Below, one piece after another: positions 60,042 to 64,000 of a DNA stretch of 64,000 nucleotides. A program made the position numbers and the translations under genes. The DNA comes from Promethearchaeota archaeon. Its GTDB lineage: Archaea; Asgardarchaeota; Lokiarchaeia; Sigyniarchaeales; SOKP01. The number at the start of each line of letters is the position of its first letter. Positions within the stretch are counted from its first letter, which is position 1. Location of the stretch: assembly GCA_013375475.1 (NCBI GenBank), contig JABXKD010000003.1, positions 1 to 64,000 on the forward strand, given 5' to 3'. The notes beneath the pieces are model-generated. The model was given only the letters and a program-made list of their open reading frames with translations, ran no database searches and was not told the DNA's origin.

Positions 60042-61784
60042 ATGTCTAAACAAAACATTAGTCCTTTAGATGGTGGTGATCTAGTTGTTAAAAGCCTTCT
60101 TAAGGAGGGAATAACAAAAATTTTCGGTCTTGTTGGCGGAGAATTATTAAGAATTTATGACGCTATAGAGAGATATGGGCGAGAAGAAGGTATTGATACT
60201 GTTATGGTTCGCCACGAACAAGCGGCAGGACACATGGCAGATGCTTGGGCGAGAGCTACAGGCGAGCTTGGAGTTTGCTTAGGAACTGCGGGTCCCGGGG
60301 TCACTCATCTCGTTCCAGCAGTAGCTACAGCGTGGGCAGATTCTATCCCACTTCTTGTTATCGGAGCACAAATCGGTAGAATGTTCGACGATACCGGTAT
60401 TCTCCAAGGCGGGTTAGATCAAATGAAACTAATGGAACCGATAACTAAACTACAAATTTCGGTCGAAGAACCATATGAGATTCCAAAAGCAATACAAAGA
60501 GCAATTAAGGTTGCAATGTCAGGTAGGAGAGGTCCCGTTTTTCTAGAGTTTAGAGAGACCGCACTTGTCCGAAAAGCTTCTGATGAGGATGCAAATAATA
60601 TATTAAATCCAGAGCAGTATAGACCGGTTGATAGACCAGTTGGAAACCCAAACGCGATTAAGAAAGCAATAGAAATCTTGAAAACTGCGAAAAAGCCTTT
60701 AATTGTTGCAGGTGGGGGAATTCATGCATCTGATGCGTCTAATGAGTTAAAAAGATTATCTACAACTTATAAAATTCCGTGTGGTACAAGCATAAATGGT
60801 GTTGGCGCTATAGATATTCGCAGTGAAACTTATGTTGGCTCTTATTTAGTCGCTAATGCTTATCGAAAAGCAGTTTCTGAGGCAGATGTGGTTGTGTCTT
60901 TCGGTACTAAATGGGATTACACGATACTTTATGGAGCTCCTCCAATCTGGAACCCTAATGCGAAAATAATCCAAAACGACATTGATCCAGAAATGATTGG
61001 AAGAAACCGAAAAGTTAGTGTCGCAATTATCGGCGATTCGAAAGCTGTACTTATCCAATTACTTGCTGAAATGGAAACATCGCTCCCAAAAGAGAAGATC
61101 ACTGAATGGACGGAATGGAATACCTTCCTTACTGAAGTTAGGAAAAATGACGCTTTAACGATTCAAAAATTATTGAAATATGATAAATTACCTATGAAAC
61201 CAGAAAGACTTGCATATGAAGTATTGGATTCAATAAAACACGATTCTCAACTAGTTATTGATGGTGGTGATATAGCAGTTTTTACTTTTGGTTTGATAAG
61301 TAATTTTCCACGGGATCCAAGAACTCTTTACTTTCCGTTAACTATGGGACATTTAGGTACGGGTATCCCTTATGCGATAGGAGCTCAAATTGCGAACCCA
61401 GATAAACTTGTCGTTGTTATAAACGGGGATGGAAGCTTTATGTTTAATGTTCAGGAGTTAGATACTGCTGTTAGATTAAATCTACCAATAATCATTATCA
61501 TTGCTAACAATTGTGCGTGGGGTATGATTAAAAGCAAGCAAAAAGGAGAGTTTAAGAAGAGGTATTGCGATGTAGATTTACCTCCAACTAATTACGCAGA
61601 AATTGCAAAAGGTTTTGGATGTTATGGAGAAAAAATTGAAAATCCTGAAGATATTAAACCTGCCATACAAAGAGCAATAGAGTCTAAAAAAACTGCTGTA
61701 ATTGATGTAGACATAGCTTTTGAAACCCCTATCGCTATGAAAGTAATTGGAAATCTAAAGAGAAACCGCGGATTATATGGTTAA
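60042..61784 (+). CDS. Thiamine-diphosphate enzyme of the acetolactate synthase family
   Basis: A 580-residue enzyme with the POX/AHAS layout. The PYR domain carries the catalytic Glu59 (RHEQAAGHMADAWAR), the central domain lies at about 200-335, and the PP domain has the ThDP-magnesium motif GDGSFMFNVQELDT. The family includes acetolactate synthase, pyruvate oxidase, sulfoacetaldehyde acetyltransferase and oxalyl-CoA decarboxylase. No regulatory ilvN or ketol-acid reductoisomerase gene adjoins, so branched-chain amino-acid synthesis is not proven. The neighbours are a sulfurtransferase before it and an SDR after it. Confidence 0.88.
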   Translation: MSKQNISPLDGGDLVVKSLLKEGITKIFGLVGGELLRIYDAIERYGREEGIDTVMVRHEQAAGHMADAWARATGELGVCLGTAGPGVTHLVPAVATAWADSIPLLVIGAQIGRMFDDTGILQGGLDQMKLMEPITKLQISVEEPYEIPKAIQRAIKVAMSGRRGPVFLEFRETALVRKASDEDANNILNPEQYRPVDRPVGNPNAIKKAIEILKTAKKPLIVAGGGIHASDASNELKRLSTTYKIPCGTSINGVGAIDIRSETYVGSYLVANAYRKAVSEADVVVSFGTKWDYTILYGAPPIWNPNAKIIQNDIDPEMIGRNRKVSVAIIGDSKAVLIQLLAEMETSLPKEKITEWTEWNTFLTEVRKNDALTIQKLLKYDKLPMKPERLAYEVLDSIKHDSQLVIDGGDIAVFTFGLISNFPRDPRTLYFPLTMGHLGTGIPYAIGAQIANPDKLVVVINGDGSFMFNVQELDTAVRLNLPIIIIIANNCAWGMIKSKQKGEFKKRYCDVDLPPTNYAEIAKGFGCYGEKIENPEDIKPAIQRAIESKKTAVIDVDIAFETPIAMKVIGNLKRNRGLYG

Positions 61785-61912
61785 TTAGCTCTAATAATTC
61801 TATTTTTTCTACTTTTTTTAATTTTTAAATAAACATTTAATTCAATGCTGAATAAAGCTAATCTAAAAATCGTGTAAAATAATAATTCAATAATTCTAAA
61901 AGGTATATTAAA

Positions 61913-62719
61913 GTGTCTGAAGATAAATTTCTAAAAGGGAAAGTGGCTCTTATTACTGGAGCGGGTAGTGGATTTGGCCAAGAAATGGCTATCGCATATG
62001 CTGCTAAAGGAGCTGATTTGGTTTTAAATGATATTAACGAAGCGGGTCTCGCAGAAACAAGGGAACTAGTTTTGGAACATTATAATTCAAAAATTCTCTT
62101 AATTAAAGCCGATGTCTCAAATTCTAAAGAAGTTGATGAAATGGCTAAAAAAACATTTGAAACTTTTGATAATGTTTTCCTACTAGTAAATAACGCCGGA
62201 ATAGATGGTGGACTTTATACTGCCTTAAAAGCGAAAGAATCTGTTTATGATAAAGTGTTTGCTGTAAACGTTAAAGGCCCATTGAATGTTACTAAAGCAT
62301 TTTTCCGAAGTATGAAGCGACAAAAGCAGTTCCAACCAATTGCGGGTAAAATTATAAACATCGCGTCAGTTGCAGGTACTCCTAATGGCCATAATCCGAT
62401 GCTTGGGATTTATAGCGCGAGTAAAGCGGCATTAATTGCATTTACGAAACTTTGGGCTCTGGAATTGGGAAAAAGCAACATAACTGTGAACGCTATTAGT
62501 CCAGGAGTCTTCTTAACACCTATTTATAATAATGATCCCAAATTAATTCGCCAATTTCTTGAAACAAGAAATGTAAAGATTCCAATTGATAGAATTGGTG
62601 AAGCAGAATGGGTAGCTGACTTAGCAGTATTTTTGGCATCTCCAACAGCCGATTATATCACGGGACAAAACTTAATTATTGATGGTGGGATGAGCTTATC
62701 AGTTAACAAACTAAACTAA
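61913..62719 (+). CDS. Short-chain dehydrogenase/reductase
   Basis: A 268-residue classical SDR. The cofactor motif TGAGSGFG is at 15-22, NNAGIDGG marks the central beta sheet, NIASVAG carries the catalytic serine, and YSASK the catalytic Tyr and Lys. PGVFLTP and the LIIDGGMSL end are typical. An Asp after the second strand (LVLNDINEAG) favours NAD over NADP. The substrate is unknown; the ThDP-enzyme gene 128 bp upstream could supply an acyloin or keto compound. A GTG start with GGTATA 5 nt upstream is used. It is convergent with trm5. Confidence 0.92.
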   Translation: MSEDKFLKGKVALITGAGSGFGQEMAIAYAAKGADLVLNDINEAGLAETRELVLEHYNSKILLIKADVSNSKEVDEMAKKTFETFDNVFLLVNNAGIDGGLYTALKAKESVYDKVFAVNVKGPLNVTKAFFRSMKRQKQFQPIAGKIINIASVAGTPNGHNPMLGIYSASKAALIAFTKLWALELGKSNITVNAISPGVFLTPIYNNDPKLIRQFLETRNVKIPIDRIGEAEWVADLAVFLASPTADYITGQNLIIDGGMSLSVNKLN

Positions 62720-62900
62720 TCATATTAATCTTTTTTTAGAGTAGCTTTTTTTTTAAAAAGAAAGAAAAGTAAATAGTGTTATTACAAGAGCGTTATCACA
62801 AATAGTTATTATTATTATTAAAAAAATAGATCTAAATATCAAAGTTTCCTATAATTATTGAAGTTTATAAATTAAAATTAAAAGTTCAATATATTAAGTT

Positions 62901-64000
62901 TTAAGGGATATACCTAATTTTAGCATCTATCACAATTAAATCAGATTTAGGAGAAAAGGCTTTAACTATCTTAGAGTTAATTATCTCTTCTAAACGCCAT
63001 CCCTTCCCGTTTAACTTATTCCTTAAGTTTTCAATTCCTTTTTCAATTGGATTTGGTTTTTCACAGAATTGATAAATATGTAGTATTCCACCAATTTTTT
63101 TCATTAAAAAGCATGCTATATCTATATATTTTATAGATTGTTCCGGCAAATTCATTATAATTCTATCTACGCAATCGTTTAAATGAGTTCCTAATTCATT
63201 TGACAAATTGATGAGGGTTGCGACATCTATGTTATGAGCGGAAATCTCCCCTTTAAGTTTATTTAATTTAACATTTTCGATGAGATATTTATAAGCCATT
63301 GGATTAATATCAAAAGAATAAACGTTTACCTCGTTGCTTTTAGCAATTTGAATAGAGATTGGTCCAACGCCGGCAAACATATCTACGATTAATTCGTTTT
63401 TTGCAAAATTAAGTAAACTTAAACGCTTTCGCTCAAAAACTAATCTTGGGGTAAAGTATGTATTTTTGACATCTAATTTAAACATACAATTATTCTCTTT
63501 ATAAATAGTTTCAGGATTATCTTCACCAAAAATCGACTGTAGATCTTTTAACCTATATTTTCCTTTTACTTCGCTTTTCTTCTCGTAAACTGTTTCTACC
63601 CCCTTATTCACTTTTACTATCGCTTCAGCCACTTTTTTCTTATATAACGAGGTTTTATCAATGTTTAACGCGATAAATTGGTCAAATTCGATAATCGCGA
63701 TTTTACCAATAACATCATAAGATTTTGGTATTAATTCTATAATATCTTCAGGTAATTCGTCTGCTAAGGCTTCTTCAATTGAGCGAAATTTATAATTTGG
63801 ATCCAGTTCCCCGTTAGTGTTAATAATTTCAAATTTTAAATCGAATATATCACTTTCAATAAATTTGTTCACATTTTCTCTGTTCTTTATTAAAGGAAAC
63901 AGCACATAGGAACCACTATGTAGTACTTTTTTTCTTTTATCGATAATGTTCACATCGGAAAATTTTATCTTTATCAATTTGAGAAATTCTTCAGCGTGAT
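62901..64000 (-). CDS. trm5: tRNA (guanine37-N1)-methyltransferase Trm5 (partial, runs off right edge)
   Basis: At least 366 codons are visible and the frame is open to base 64000, so the N-terminus lies beyond the edge. The TTG at 63977 is not a convincing start: the upstream residues (HAEEFLKL) continue the D1 domain typical of Trm5. The methyltransferase domain shows LIVDMFAGVGPISIQIAKS (SAM loop), YSFDINPMAYKYL and the catalytic IIMNLPEQS. It methylates G37 next to the anticodon of tRNAs and so guards reading frame. Related Taw-type wyosine enzymes share the fold, so a dual role is possible. Confidence 0.9.
   Translation of the reverse strand, partial: HAEEFLKLIKIKFSDVNIIDKRKKVLHSGSYVLFPLIKNRENVNKFIESDIFDLKFEIINTNGELDPNYKFRSIEEALADELPEDIIELIPKSYDVIGKIAIIEFDQFIALNIDKTSLYKKKVAEAIVKVNKGVETVYEKKSEVKGKYRLKDLQSIFGEDNPETIYKENNCMFKLDVKNTYFTPRLVFERKRLSLLNFAKNELIVDMFAGVGPISIQIAKSNEVNVYSFDINPMAYKYLIENVKLNKLKGEISAHNIDVATLINLSNELGTHLNDCVDRIIMNLPEQSIKYIDIACFLMKKIGGILHIYQFCEKPNPIEKGIENLRNKLNGKGWRLEEIINSKIVKAFSPKSDLIVIDAKIRYIP

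Noticed and set aside
1-64000. Mobile elements, prophage, CRISPR arrays, rRNA genes
   Set aside because: None seen on either strand: no transposase or integrase frames, no regularly spaced repeats and no rRNA sequence.

Overview
The window is a 64 kb stretch of low-GC (roughly 30-33 %) archaeal chromosome, most likely from an Asgard archaeon (Promethearchaeota), perhaps Lokiarchaeia-like. The core machinery is archaeal: MCM, a GINS subunit, topoisomerase VI A and B, L15e, RNase P proteins Rnp2 and Rnp3, Trm5, TrpB2, PyrI, CoaBC and RqcH/NEMF. The Asgard assignment rests on a Rab-like small GTPase, a Roadblock/LC7 protein, a longin-like protein, a polyproline-plus-coiled-coil protein and several large helical proteins with no recognisable family. 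Intron-containing tRNA and the lack of any phage, IS or CRISPR signal fit an ordinary chromosomal region.

Layout. 1-3.4 kb: partial polyproline/coiled-coil gene, HDAC-type deacetylase, Rab-like GTPase, medium-chain dehydrogenase. 3.4-19.3 kb: replication and topology block (UvrD-type helicase, MCM, membrane HEAT-repeat protein, GINS, topo VI B and A in one operon with a small helical protein and pyrE), then coaBC. 19.4-28.9 kb: a MoxR / VWA / SWIM-like operon, a solitary adenine methylase, a glycyl radical enzyme and tRNA-Ala. 28.9-38.5 kb: the SMC complex (smc-scpA-scpB), a degenerate Orc1/Cdc6 relative, a nitrilase and a HAD hydrolase. 38.6-42.8 kb: longin-like protein, small winged helix, a candidate C/D box sRNA, DUF2095 protein, L15e, tRNA-Arg with two introns, a PD-(D/E)XK nuclease. 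42.9-52.1 kb: two large overlapping unknown genes, Roadblock protein, a tryptophan-rich leader peptide followed by trpB2, a polyprenol-kinase-like membrane protein and pyrI. 52.2-64 kb: rqcH, GDPD, a secreted DOMON/CBM9-like protein, the RNase P operon, an aspartate-semialdehyde sulfurtransferase, a ThDP enzyme, an SDR, and trm5 running off the right edge.

The most unusual observations are these. (1) The SMC protein has no recognisable hinge; its exact centre holds two tandem ~53-residue helical repeats. (2) A 16-codon ORF with three Trp codons, flanked by mutually exclusive pairing arms, precedes trpB2 and looks like an archaeal Trp attenuator. (3) Three conserved genes (rnp2, scpA, scpB) appear to start at ATA, ATT and CTG, each exactly 5 nt after a Shine-Dalgarno hexamer; the usual start choice would truncate rnp2 and scpA. 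(4) SAP-like modules occur at the N-terminus of the extended ScpA and near the C-terminus of an oversized topo VI B. (5) The Orc1/Cdc6 relative has lost its Walker B acids. (6) A box C/D sRNA candidate starts on the stop codon of the DUF2095 gene. (7) The tRNA-Arg gene has introns in both the D loop and the T loop.

All calls come from reading motifs and context; no database search was run.
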